A stretch of DNA of 64,000 bases from Spirulina subsalsa PCC 9445. Lineage in GTDB: Bacteria > Cyanobacteriota > Cyanobacteriia > Cyanobacteriales > Spirulinaceae. The position numbers and the translations under genes were made by a program. The stretch's first letter is position 1. The number at the start of each line of letters is the position of its first letter. The notes under the pieces were generated by a model. The model searched no databases. It was given only the letters and a program-made list of their open reading frames with translations, and was not told the origin of the DNA. This document shows, in pieces, positions 24,910 to 33,450 of this stretch. The stretch lies in contig NZ_JH980292.1 of assembly GCF_000314005.1 (NCBI RefSeq), positions 3,694,121 through 3,758,120 on the forward strand, given 5' to 3'.

Positions 24910-25572
24910 ATGTCTGACACTGTTTCCCAAGGAAAACTCCGGATTCTGATTGTTGAAGATGAGCCGATGATGCAATTGGGCTTAGAACAAACCCTGAGTA
25001 CCGTCTCTGATTTCGAGATAGTGGGGCAGGCGGAGGATGGTTATTTAGCGATAGAGGCGGCGGAAACCCTGAAACCAGATGTGGTGGTGATGGACATTGG
25101 TTTACCGCGTTTGGATGGGATTTCGGCAACTAAACAGATTAAGGAAAAGTTTCCCACTATGGGGGTGGTAATGTTAAAGTCTCATCGACTACAACGGGAA
25201 GTGGTGGCTGCTTTGTCGAGTGGGGCGGATGGGTATTGTATTAAGGGGGCGAATATTGAGCGCTTGGTGACGGCGATTCAAGCGGCCAAGGAGGGGGGAT
25301 CTTATTTGGATCCACAAGTTGCCCGTTTGGTGATGAATAATCTCCACTCACCCACGTCTATGGAGAAGCGGGAGGCACTGCATACGTTATCGGAACGGGA
25401 GATGGAGGTGTTGAAGTGGATTGTGGAGGGGAAGAGCAATAATGAGATTGCGGAGATTCTTTATTTAAGTCCTAATACGATTAAAACTCATGTCCGAGGG
25501 TTGATGAATAAGCTTTCGGTGGATGATCGGGTACAGGCGGCGGTGATTGCGTTGCGTTCTGGGTTGGTTTGA
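24910..25572 (+). CDS. NarL/FixJ-family response regulator
   Basis: 220 residues. The receiver domain (1-125) has the acidic pair E16/D17, phosphoacceptor D62 (VVVMDIGLPRLDG) and K112 (YCIKG). The switch Thr/Ser position seems to be Lys90 (VVMLKSH). The C-terminal LuxR-type helix-turn-helix has LSEREMEVLKWIVEGKSNNE and LSPNTIKTHVRGLMNKL. No histidine kinase is adjacent. It resembles the cyanobacterial Rre1/Ycf29 type from memory, but I would not name it. Confidence 0.88.
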   Translation: MSDTVSQGKLRILIVEDEPMMQLGLEQTLSTVSDFEIVGQAEDGYLAIEAAETLKPDVVVMDIGLPRLDGISATKQIKEKFPTMGVVMLKSHRLQREVVAALSSGADGYCIKGANIERLVTAIQAAKEGGSYLDPQVARLVMNNLHSPTSMEKREALHTLSEREMEVLKWIVEGKSNNEIAEILYLSPNTIKTHVRGLMNKLSVDDRVQAAVIALRSGLV

Positions 25573-25592
25573 GGGGTTTTCGGGGGAATAAA

Positions 25593-25824
25593 TAGGGTCT
25601 GCTGAATATCCCTCTAATCACTGTTAGTAGGACTTTTAGCGGTTTATACCAAATTAAATAGACTTGAGGGCAAAAACCTGAATTTCCCCTGTTCCCTGTT
25701 CCCCGTTCCCTGTTTTCCACCCAGAGTAGAGTTATATTGCTACGCAACGCTTTGCTACGCAACGCTTCGCGAACGCGAACGCGAACGCGTTCGCGGAGCG
25801 TCACGAAGTGAACAGCAAGCCCTA
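25593..25824 (-). mobile_element. MITE family 2, copy 2, interrupted by a palindromic repeat
   Basis: TAGGGTCTGCTGAATATCC starts at 25593 and CAGCAAGCCCTA ends at 25824. A palindrome-rich insertion (25737-25812) splits the terminal inverted repeat: GAGTTAT lies before it and CAGCAAGCCCTA after it, as expected if GAGTTATTCAGCAAGCCCTA was interrupted. A truncated further copy follows at 25825-25909, ending GAGTTATTCAGCACGCCCC. Confidence 0.75.
25737..25812 (+). repeat. GCTACGCAACGCTTCGCG palindromic repeat nested in MITE copy 2
   Basis: Repeats of GCTACGCAACGCTT and GCGAACGCGAACGC with inverted GCGTTCGCGGAGCGTCACGA. A related copy is at 54232-54306. The nesting shows the sequence arrived after the MITE. 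Confidence 0.75.
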
Positions 25825-25909
25825 AATCATCAAAAAAGTTTACCTTTTTTCGACTCCCCTTCCCGTTTCCTGTTCTCTAGCCCCACGAGTAGAGTTATTC
25901 AGCACGCCC
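25825..25909 (-). mobile_element. Truncated MITE family 2 copy
   Basis: The segment AATCATCAAAAAAGTTTACC ... GTTATTCAGCACGCCCC matches the left-end half of the MITE, including a degenerate internal hairpin. The right-end half is missing. Confidence 0.65.
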
Positions 25910-25934
25910 CAAGTGAATTCCAAGACTTGAAAGT

Positions 25935-27068
25935 TTATCGATTAATGGCTTCTACCCGAGAGGTAATAAAGCGATTCATCCACCCGACTAAATATTCCCG
26001 GTTAGCTGCTTTTTCGGCTGGGTCGGTGGTGTTTAGGGGATGGGGGGCTAACCCGGTAATGGCGGCGGTGGTGACGCAAAACATGGACTTTTGAAAGGTG
26101 GCGCAAATCTGCACTAATAAATCATCTTCTTGCCGTTGGGTGGTTTGATAAATTTGGTGCAGATAGTCAGGGAGGTAGTGGCGCATATCTTGCATTAACA
26201 ACGTGGGAGGAATGCCGGAACCGCCAACGGGGAGGGGATCCGCGTAGAGTGCGCCGTAGGTGAAACTGGCTTGGTCGCCGGGGATTTGGTAGGCTTGGGC
26301 GTTGTAGGAAATGGTGCCAGGGAAGGGGGTTCCTCGGAAGAAGACGGCCTCAACGTAGGGAACGGCGGTGTCCATGAGGAAGGTTAGGCCAACTTCGGGG
26401 GGGATAATGGGGTAGGTTTGGCCTCGGATTTCCACTTGGTAGGTGATGGGGCGGCTGGCATCGGCGACTAAACCATCCAGGATATGCTGCACGACTTGGG
26501 GAATATGTTGGATTTCGCCGTGATCGTAGCGATCGCTCAACTCGATAAAAATATCACTCATCACGCGCCAAAACTGACCTAGGGCGCTGTAGTAAGCCAT
26601 GACCCGCACTTGTTCGGGCAGGAATTCAGGGAAAATTTTATTCAGGGTTAACAGGAAGGGATTACCCTGCCAACGGGCTTGAATGGCTTGTTTAGCCCGT
26701 TGTCTAAATTCTGGGGTGTCTAGGTATTCATCCAGCGCGCCCCCCCCGTGCCAGAACATGGCTTTCATGCAGTATTCGGCATATTCAAAGTTAATCCGGT
26801 CATGCCACCAATGTTTGACCAGACGGGAGGGGGAGACATCGCCGTTAAAGTATTTAAAGAAGGGAAAGAGGACGAGAAACTGATGTTGTGAGGTGTAGAT
26901 CAGGTTACGGGAGTAGGCATCCAAGACTACGCCGTAACTTTTGAGGATGCCGACTACTTCGGTGACGTTTTGGGGAGAGTCTTGTAAGAGGGCTTCTCCT
27001 CGTTCTAATCGTTGGATGTAGTCAATGAGGGGGTGCCGTTCAAGGGATTTGGTGGGAGTGTTTACCAT
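25935..27068 (-). CDS. cupB: CO2 hydration protein CupB (ChpX)
   Basis: 377 residues. CupA/CupB proteins bind the NDH-1MS/MS' complexes at the thylakoid and convert CO2 to bicarbonate. The segment SRLVKHWWHDRINFEYAEYC places His86 and Arg91 at the positions that I recall being assigned to the zinc/active site of CupB. The length and linkage to ndhF/ndhD of the D4/F4 type also favour CupB (constitutive, low-affinity uptake) over the inducible CupA, though the latter cannot be excluded from sequence reading alone. It is the last gene of the minus-strand ndhF4-ndhD4-cupB set, 79 bp behind ndhD4. Confidence 0.88.
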   Translation of the reverse strand: MVNTPTKSLERHPLIDYIQRLERGEALLQDSPQNVTEVVGILKSYGVVLDAYSRNLIYTSQHQFLVLFPFFKYFNGDVSPSRLVKHWWHDRINFEYAEYCMKAMFWHGGGALDEYLDTPEFRQRAKQAIQARWQGNPFLLTLNKIFPEFLPEQVRVMAYYSALGQFWRVMSDIFIELSDRYDHGEIQHIPQVVQHILDGLVADASRPITYQVEIRGQTYPIIPPEVGLTFLMDTAVPYVEAVFFRGTPFPGTISYNAQAYQIPGDQASFTYGALYADPLPVGGSGIPPTLLMQDMRHYLPDYLHQIYQTTQRQEDDLLVQICATFQKSMFCVTTAAITGLAPHPLNTTDPAEKAANREYLVGWMNRFITSRVEAINR

Positions 27069-27147
27069 AGTGTTCTTTAGGGGGGCAAATCAAGATGAGA
27101 GGCTGGGAATGGGGTCTTGAAGGGACTGGTTTCAAGGGGAAGTCAGG

Positions 27148-28695
27148 TTAAGGCAAGAGGGAGAGATCCTCCCCCAGGATGCCTGGGGGGAGGGGTAAGG
27201 CGTGATCTTTGGCTTGGGCGACTTGACTGAGTAAACTTGGACTCACGACGAGGGCTGTAGCATCGGTTTCACTCCAGCGCACCATCCAACTGGGTTGTAA
27301 TCCCAAAATAACAATAAATAAGGCGAGAATCATGGCGGGAATGCGATCGCCCCAGTCCACTTGAGGCAGTTGACTTAAGGACTCAGTTAAACGCCCGAAA
27401 AAGACTTTATTAATCATGAGCAGGAAGTAAACAGCCGTCAGTCCTGTTCCCACTAAACAAACTAAGGTTTGCCATGTGAAAATGGGGAAAGCCGCCCGGA
27501 AAACCAGAAATTCGGCGATAAAACCCACCATCCCCGGAATCCCAGCACTGGCCATCACACCTAAAATCATTAAACTCCCTGTAATGGGGAGGCCTTTCTC
27601 GGGATTCAACAGCCCCCGTAACACATTCACATCTCGGGTGCCGGTTTTTTTATACACCACCCCCACTAAGAGGAACAAGAGGGCAGAGATTAAAGCATGA
27701 CTAATCATCTGACACATGGCGGCTGTTAGGGCGAGGGGGGTAGAGGCGCTGGCCGCTAAGAGAACGTAGGCCATGTGAGCAATGGAGGAGTAGGCGACCA
27801 CCTTTTTCATATCTTGTTGTGCGATCGCCGCCAAGGCCCCATACAAAGCACTAATCGCCGCTAAGGTGGCTAACCAAGGAGCAAGGGTAATCCAAGCGTC
27901 GAAGAACAACCCCACCCCAAAGCGCAATAAACCATAAGTTCCCAACTTCAACAACACCCCCGCCAAAAGAACCGAAACCGGAGTAGAAGCCTCTACGTGG
28001 GCATCAGGCAGCCAAGTATGGAAGGGGAAAATGGGGATTTTGATCAATAATCCCACTAACAAAGCCCCTAATAACCATAGTTGAATCCCCAAAGGAATCA
28101 CCTGCTCCCGTAAAGGTTCATAGTCAAAGGTACTGGCACCACTAAACCAAACTAAGCCTAAGAAGGCTGCCAAGACTAAAATCCCTGATACGGCCGTATA
28201 GATTAAGAACTTCATCGCCGCATAAGTTCGACGGCCGCCCCCCCAAATGGCAATCAGGAAGTAAAGGGGGATAATTTCCAGTTCATAGAACAGGAAAAAC
28301 AGTAACAGGTCTTGGGCTAAAAAGGCCCCGGCTACCCCAGTGCTTAATAACAAAATCAGGGCGTAGTAAAAACGGGGGCGTTGAATATTGACGTTGCTGC
28401 TGTAAATGGCAACAACGGTTAAAAAGCTATTTAAAAACAATAGGGGTAAGGACAGGCCATCTAAACCCAGATGATAGTTAAACCCTAACCAACTAATCCA
28501 AGGGATATATTCTGTAAACTGCATGGTTGTTTGACTGGGGTCAAACTGAAACCCCAGAATCACATTCCACAGCAAGATTGCTCCCCCAAAAAAGAGGGCA
28601 ATGATTCGGGGTCGATTTTGATTGGGGTTGGTATTGGGAATCAGACTAATTAGAATAGCACCCAAGACTGGAAGCAGAATAAAAGCACTGAGCAT
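27148..28695 (-). CDS. ndhD4: NDH-1 subunit NdhD4
   Basis: 515 residues, about 14 membrane helices. The antiporter-like core has the conserved glutamate in FYELEIIPLYFLIAIWGG and the lysine motifs IKIPIFPFHTWLPDAHVEA and AGVLLKLGTYGLL. It is a proton-pumping subunit that defines a variant NDH-1 complex. Assignment to the D4 type comes from its neighbours (ndhF and the Cup protein) and placement beside the ccm genes. Confidence 0.9.
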   Translation of the reverse strand: MLSAFILLPVLGAILISLIPNTNPNQNRPRIIALFFGGAILLWNVILGFQFDPSQTTMQFTEYIPWISWLGFNYHLGLDGLSLPLLFLNSFLTVVAIYSSNVNIQRPRFYYALILLLSTGVAGAFLAQDLLLFFLFYELEIIPLYFLIAIWGGGRRTYAAMKFLIYTAVSGILVLAAFLGLVWFSGASTFDYEPLREQVIPLGIQLWLLGALLVGLLIKIPIFPFHTWLPDAHVEASTPVSVLLAGVLLKLGTYGLLRFGVGLFFDAWITLAPWLATLAAISALYGALAAIAQQDMKKVVAYSSIAHMAYVLLAASASTPLALTAAMCQMISHALISALLFLLVGVVYKKTGTRDVNVLRGLLNPEKGLPITGSLMILGVMASAGIPGMVGFIAEFLVFRAAFPIFTWQTLVCLVGTGLTAVYFLLMINKVFFGRLTESLSQLPQVDWGDRIPAMILALFIVILGLQPSWMVRWSETDATALVVSPSLLSQVAQAKDHALPLPPGILGEDLSLLP

Positions 28696-28738
28696 GGTTT
28701 TTTTCGGAGAAGCAACAAATAGAGGGAGTCGGAGAATA

Positions 28739-28968
28739 GGGAACAGGGAACAGGGAATCGGGAGTCGGGAGTCGGGAGTCGGGAGTCGGGAGTCGGGAGT
28801 CGGGAATCGGGAATCGGGAATCGGGAATCGGTGTAGGGGCGCAATGCTTGCGCCCTAGGGAATCGGGTGTCGCGAATAGTCAAGAGTTTTAGCTATTCCC
28901 CTGCTCCCCTGCCCCCCTGCTCCCCCGCTCCCCTGCTCCCCTGCTCCCCGTTCCCCGTTCCCCGTTCC
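28739..28968 (+). repeat. Heptad arrays between ndhF4 and ndhD4
   Basis: GGGAACA, then six or seven GGGAGTC and about four GGGAATC units (28739-28830), a GGGGCGCAATGCTTGCGCCC hairpin (28835-28854), and a second array CCCCTGCTCCCCTG...GTTCCCCGTTCCC (28899-28970). The second array runs directly into the ndhF4 stop codon (TAG = complement of 28969-28971). The arrays lie inside the probable ndhF4-ndhD4 transcript. Confidence 0.85.
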
Positions 28969-30873
28969 CTAATACAATTGACTCAGAATCGAAGACCAAT
29001 AGTTTAAGATAAACGACCATTGACCGCTAAAGGTGAGCCACAACAAGACGGCAACCCCCAATAAAATGGTCAGAACATAGAATTGGGATTGACCGGAAAT
29101 GTTGTATTTCAAGGTATTGCCACTGAAAAAGGTGGCGAATCCCACTAAATTAACGGCTCCATCGACAATATACCGATCGACCCAATCCGTGAGTTGAGAA
29201 AGGGTAGCAACCGCCCAGACCACCGTTAAATCATAGATTTTGGCAATGTAGAAATCATAGGCGAAGAGGTCTTGAAAAAAGCGGATATAGACCCGACTAG
29301 ACCTTGCCCAAGACCGATTTAGGGGTAGGGTGAAGCCAATCACACAGCCCAAAACACCCGAGGCCATGAGTAGGGGAAGGGCAAAGGGCAACCAAGGACT
29401 ATCCGGTTCACTGAGGGGGGCTGTGAGACTCAGCCAAAAGGGCCAGCGAATGGGGACGATGGGGACGAGTAAGGTGAGAATGGTTAATGTCACCATAGGA
29501 AAGGCCATCGCCCAAGGGGCCTCGGGGGCGCGTCGGGTTTTGGGTTGGGTGGAGCCTAAGAAGACTAAACGGAATACTCGGGTGAGGTTAATGGCACTCA
29601 ACAGATTGACGAATAAGAGGATGAGCATTAACCAGAGGGGGATGTGTAAGGAGCCATTTAACCAGCGTTGGAGGGTCCAAAACATTCCCAAGGGGAGTAA
29701 ACCAATTAATCCGGCGGAACCGACTACAAAGGCGCTGGTGGTGGCGGGCATTTTCGCCCATAAACCGCCCATTTCGGTGATGTTTTGGTTGCTGGTGTTG
29801 AGGATAATGGAACCAATGCTCATGAATAGTAGAGCTTTGGCGATCGCATGAGTACAGAGTAAGATAAAGGCGATATCCACTTGTCCCAGTCCCACGGCAA
29901 TAAAGACTAACCCCAGATAGACGCTGGTAGAGTGGGATAGAGTGCGCTTGATGTCAATTTGTGCGATCGCCATCCAAGAAGCTCCAATCGCCGTCACTGT
30001 CCCAATCAAAATCAACACATCCGAAGCAATGGGCGATAAGGTAAAAACAGGTTGCAACTTGACCAACACATAGGCCCCCGCACTCACCACAATAGAGTTG
30101 CGCATAATCCCCGCCGGATTCGGCCCTTCCATCGCCTCATCTAACCACAGATTCAGGGGGAACTGAGCGCATTTCCCTGTTGGTCCAGCAATTAAGGCTA
30201 ATCCTAATAAGGTGGCTGTTAAAGGGGCAACCGGAGCCGTTTCAGCCCAGCTTTCTAAATCACTAAAGTCCAACCCTTCCCCATAACTCGATAGAGCCAC
30301 CACACCCATTAACAGCATGATATCCCCCACCCGTTTGGTCAGGAAGGCATCCCGGGCGGCTGTCACTACTAAGGGTTGAGCATACCAAAACCCCACTAAT
30401 AAATAGGTCGAGAGCGTTAAGCCCTCCAATAGTCCGTAACTTAAGAGTAAAGAATCACTAATGGTAATTCCCCCTAATGCTGCTTCAAAGAACCCCATCA
30501 GCCCATAAAAACGGGCTAAAGACCAGTCCTTTTCCATATAGCCTAGGGCGTAGATTTGAGTGAGTAAACTAATCACCGTCACCACTTCTAACGCCCCTAA
30601 ACTCACCGGGGAAATTTCCACCGCTAAGGTTAAGTTTAAATCCGCTACCTGTAACCAATTTAAAATTAATTGCTGGGGCGGATTTCCCCAAATCGATTGA
30701 AAGGCAATTGAGCCATGCAAAAAAGCGGCAAAGCTCATCAGGAGGTTAAAGTAAGCCGCAGGTCGCGGTCCTGTTTGGCGAATAACCCCCATAGACCAAG
30801 GTAGGGTTAAAACCGCACCAATAAGTCCATAAACCGGAATAAACCAACTCGTTTCTAGAAAGAAGTTTGTCAT
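28969..30873 (-). CDS. ndhF4: NDH-1 subunit NdhF4
   Basis: 634 residues from ATG at 30873; a seven-residue extension from a TTG at 30894 seems unlikely. About 15-16 membrane helices. NuoL-type features include GLLEGLTLSTYLLVGFWY with the conserved Glu, TGKCAQFPLNLWLDEAMEGP with Lys, and IDIKRTLSHSTSVYLGL. It forms the distal proton-pumping arm of the CO2-uptake NDH-1. With ndhD4 and cupB it forms a unit; heptad repeats occupy the ndhF4-ndhD4 gap. Confidence 0.9.
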   Translation of the reverse strand: MTNFFLETSWFIPVYGLIGAVLTLPWSMGVIRQTGPRPAAYFNLLMSFAAFLHGSIAFQSIWGNPPQQLILNWLQVADLNLTLAVEISPVSLGALEVVTVISLLTQIYALGYMEKDWSLARFYGLMGFFEAALGGITISDSLLLSYGLLEGLTLSTYLLVGFWYAQPLVVTAARDAFLTKRVGDIMLLMGVVALSSYGEGLDFSDLESWAETAPVAPLTATLLGLALIAGPTGKCAQFPLNLWLDEAMEGPNPAGIMRNSIVVSAGAYVLVKLQPVFTLSPIASDVLILIGTVTAIGASWMAIAQIDIKRTLSHSTSVYLGLVFIAVGLGQVDIAFILLCTHAIAKALLFMSIGSIILNTSNQNITEMGGLWAKMPATTSAFVVGSAGLIGLLPLGMFWTLQRWLNGSLHIPLWLMLILLFVNLLSAINLTRVFRLVFLGSTQPKTRRAPEAPWAMAFPMVTLTILTLLVPIVPIRWPFWLSLTAPLSEPDSPWLPFALPLLMASGVLGCVIGFTLPLNRSWARSSRVYIRFFQDLFAYDFYIAKIYDLTVVWAVATLSQLTDWVDRYIVDGAVNLVGFATFFSGNTLKYNISGQSQFYVLTILLGVAVLLWLTFSGQWSFILNYWSSILSQLY

Positions 30874-31588
30874 AGAAGATGAGGGCAAATACAAGAACTA
30901 AAAGCCATAAATTAGCTAAACGGAAAATAACAAAATCACAAAAAACACAAAAAAAACCTATTGACCTAGGGATGCCCTTCAAACTGCATAGCATACTTTG
31001 GATCTTTAGTCTATTCACCCAGTCCCTCGTTAACTGCTAGGCGACCTCTAAGACTTTTGAGACGGATAGAATATAGAATTCGAGATATTTTTTAACGTTT
31101 TTGTGAGCAATTACTCATTGACAAATGAGTAGAGATCAGCAAGTTAAGATCAGCTAGTTAAGATGAGACGCAAGCGGTTAAACACTATACCCAGCCTTGA
31201 AGACCATTCTGCCTACACTTCCCTTCAGCCTTCAAGCAACTCCTAACAGGAGTTCCACCTTGTCTACCCCCCTCAAAAATCGCTCCCGACCGCCTTCTAA
31301 CCCTTCTGAGCTTTAGCCTTTGACTCGCCGAAAATTGACCCGACGGCTTTTGAGGTGAAGAAATTATAAAACACAGTCAAGGCAAGGGAAATCCCCCTCG
31401 GGAAAGAACTGTCGCCCCTTGGGACAACGCTTTTCTCTTGACTTATTAATTTTTGTTAACGGTGTCATTTAAAAATATCATAAAGATTTATATTGTCAAA
31501 GGTACAACGGTTTCCTATGCTTGTCTCTAGGTTAAAAATTAACCCCCCCCGTGCTTCAAGTCCTAGTCTCAAAATTCATTGCCCAAAA

Positions 31589-31633
31589 TTGGACTGACCC
31601 ATGTTGGACTGCCCCATGTTGGACTGACCCAGA
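31589..31633 (+). repeat. 15-bp triple repeat upstream of ccmK2
   Basis: TTGGACTGACCCATG, TTGGACTGCCCCATG and TTGGACTGACCCAGA in tandem, about 310-360 bp before the ccmK2 start. Confidence 0.85.
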
Positions 31634-31734
31634 TTGGGGAAGGTTGCGATTAGTGATGCAGACTGTTTATGACTAACTGTTCAGGCTGGGGGTGGGTGGT
31701 GAATTCATTAAGAATTAACCCAAGGAATGACACT

Positions 31735-31780
31735 CAAACTGAGTCAATCCAAAACTGAGTCAATCTGAAACTGGGTGAAC
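31735..31780 (+). repeat. AAACTGAGTCAATC triple repeat upstream of ccmK2
   Basis: AAACTGAGTCAATCC, AAACTGAGTCAATCTG and AAACTGGGTGAACC with a spacing of about 16 bp, some 170-210 bp before ccmK2. Confidence 0.8.
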
Positions 31781-31946
31781 CAATTCAGTCAGTTTGTGTC
31801 CCCTGCTCATGTAAGCTGGTTATGTGGGTGAAGTTGCCCAGAATTTTGGATCCTGAATTCGCTAAAGCTCAGATCCATTCAGTTTAGTTCATTCATGGAT
31901 TGTCCTTTTTATTTTGTGATTGCTTGCCCCAGAGGAGTTTTAAGAT

Positions 31947-32258
31947 ATGCCAATTGCTGTAGGAATGATTGAAACGTTGGGTTTCCCGGCTGTAGTGGAG
32001 GCTGCCGACGCAATGGTCAAGGCCGCTCGTGTAACTTTAGTGGGTTATGAAAAAATCGGGTCAGGTCGTGTCACCGTGATTGTGCGGGGGGATGTTTCTG
32101 AAGTGCAGGCTTCTGTTTCTGCGGGAATCGAGTCAGCTCGTCGCGTCAATGGTGGTGAAGTCCTTTCGACTCATATCATTGCACGTCCCCATGAAAACCT
32201 AGAATATGTCCTACCTATTCGTTACACCGAAGAGGTGGAACAGTTCCGGACTTATTAG
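31947..32258 (+). CDS. ccmK2: Carboxysome shell protein CcmK2
   Basis: 103 residues, a single BMC domain. The pore-loop KIGSGR, the [13 protein letters not shown] segment and the C-terminus [12 protein letters not shown] match the 103-residue CcmK2 of model cyanobacteria. Hexamers of CcmK tile the facets of the beta-carboxysome shell. It is the first gene of the ccmK2-K1-L-M-N cluster. A ribosome binding site (AGAGGAG) lies 12 bp upstream of the ATG. Confidence 0.97.
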   Translation: MPIAVGMIETLGFPAVVEAADAMVKAARVTLVGYEKIGSGRVTVIVRGDVSEVQASVSAGIESARRVNGGEVLSTHIIARPHENLEYVLPIRYTEEVEQFRTY

Positions 32259-32356
32259 CCTGTGCTGAATAAGGGCGCGAATTCGCCAGTTGAGTGAGCG
32301 GGTTCGAGGGGCTTTAAGAACATCCCTTTCGATTATTTAAATAGGAGTATAAACTC

Positions 32357-32692
32357 ATGTCAATTGCTGTTGGAATGGTTGAAACTTTAGGTTTTCCGGC
32401 CGTTGTAGAAGCGGCGGACGCGATGGTAAAGGCGGCCCGTGTAACCTTAGTGGGGTATGAAAAAATCGGTTCAGGTCGTGTCACCGTGATTGTGCGGGGG
32501 GATGTCTCTGAAGTTCAAGCGTCCGTCTCTGCGGGCATTGAAAACGTTAAACGGGTGAACGGTGGACAAGTGCTTTCGACTCATATCATTGCACGTCCCC
32601 ATGAAAATCTGGAATATGTCCTACCCATTCGTTACACCGAGGCGGTGGAACAGTTCCGGGAAAGCGTAAACCCTAGTGCTTTAAGACGATAA
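32357..32692 (+). CDS. ccmK1: Carboxysome shell protein CcmK1
   Basis: 111 residues, nearly identical to CcmK2 through residue 95, but with the longer C-terminal tail [15 protein letters not shown] typical of CcmK1. The DNA similarity with ccmK2 is high, indicating duplication or conversion. It forms shell hexamers, possibly mixed with CcmK2. Spacing to ccmK2 is 98 bp, and a ribosome binding site (TAGGAG) is present. Confidence 0.97.
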   Translation: MSIAVGMVETLGFPAVVEAADAMVKAARVTLVGYEKIGSGRVTVIVRGDVSEVQASVSAGIENVKRVNGGQVLSTHIIARPHENLEYVLPIRYTEAVEQFRESVNPSALRR

Positions 32693-32711
32693 GGCGATAA
32701 GAAATACCATA

Positions 32712-33020
32712 ATGCAGATTGCAAAGGTTTGTGGCACGGTGGTCAGCACGCAAAAACTTCCGACTATGACGGGGGTTAAGCTGTTACTGGTTCAATTTGT
32801 TGATCGAGAGGGGGAACTGTTGCCTCGCTACGAAGTGGCAAGTGATCCAGTGGGAGCGGGCTTGGATGAGTGGGTGTTAGTCAGTCGTCGGGCGATCGCA
32901 CCCCATCCCGAAGGCCCTGATGTCCGTCCCGTCGATGCAATCATTGTGGGCATTATCGACACGGTATCCGTGAGTAATGGTTTGCTGTATAGCAAAAAAG
33001 ACGAATACCGTTATCGCTAG
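32712..33020 (+). CDS. ccmL: Carboxysome vertex protein CcmL
   Basis: 102 residues, EutN/CcmL fold. Family motifs are KVCGTVVSTQKLPTMTGVKL, DPVGAGLDEWVLVS and a C-terminal VDAIIVGIIDTV. Pentamers close the twelve shell vertices. It starts 19 bp after ccmK1. The 430-bp gap behind it separates the shell genes from ccmM. Confidence 0.96.
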   Translation: MQIAKVCGTVVSTQKLPTMTGVKLLLVQFVDREGELLPRYEVASDPVGAGLDEWVLVSRRAIAPHPEGPDVRPVDAIIVGIIDTVSVSNGLLYSKKDEYRYR

Positions 33021-33450
33021 GCAGTGATCCCTAGGGAAATGAGGGGCTTCTCATTCGCGTCAAGTCTCAAAAAATATGTTCAATGACACCTTTTGACTTG
33101 CCGAATTTTAAGACGATTAGCGTTAGGAACTAGCGTTACTGCCTAACGGGAGGCAATGTAAGACCATCATCGGGGGCGCAAGTCATCCGTAAAGGCCGTT
33201 GCCGTTAAGTTGGGAAGCCCCATCCCCTTGTAGGTGGGGTAGTTCACCGCAAGCTCGCACCAGCCCAAGACCCTATCCTCTTGACCCGAGCAACGCCTAA
33301 AGCTCAAGTTGAGGCGGTCCAGGCCACCGGAAGTGCGATCCTTGCAAGGGGTGAGTGGGGTTGAACCTGAGAAACTAGAACGCTCAAAACCTGACCCCAA
33401 CCCCCATCCAAACCGCACAAATTGCCCTTAATTTTGGGAGGGATAGAGTC
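33021..33450. other. ccmL-ccmM spacer with a transposon-end-like hairpin
   Basis: No credible gene. At 33213-33247 lies GGAAGCCCCATCCCC ... GGTGGGGTAGTTCAC, a hairpin resembling the one at 53870-53910 (opposite strand) and at 57242-57280. Such hairpins are typical of right ends of IS200/IS605-type elements; this is likely a relic. The rest is unexplained sequence with short inverted repeats such as GCGTTAGGAACTAGCGTTAC (33120-33139). The final bases GGGAGGGATAGAGTC serve as the ccmM ribosome binding region. Confidence 0.45.

Larger units (their letters stand above)
30874..31946. promoter_or_regulatory. Divergent ndhF4 / ccmK2 control region
   Basis: A 1073-bp region without a credible gene. 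It must contain the promoters of both CO2-uptake and carboxysome operons. I see a perfect 15-bp palindrome GGTTAAAAATTAACC (31530-31544), two short tandem repeat sets (31589-31633 and 31735-31780), and an A/T-rich stretch around 31440-31500. LysR-type regulators such as NdhR/CcmR and RbcR are the expected controllers; no unambiguous consensus is seen. Confidence 0.5.

Noticed and set aside
29330..29851. 173-residue ORF opposite ndhF4
   Set aside because: A shadow of a long, strongly coding gene; low-complexity basic translation.
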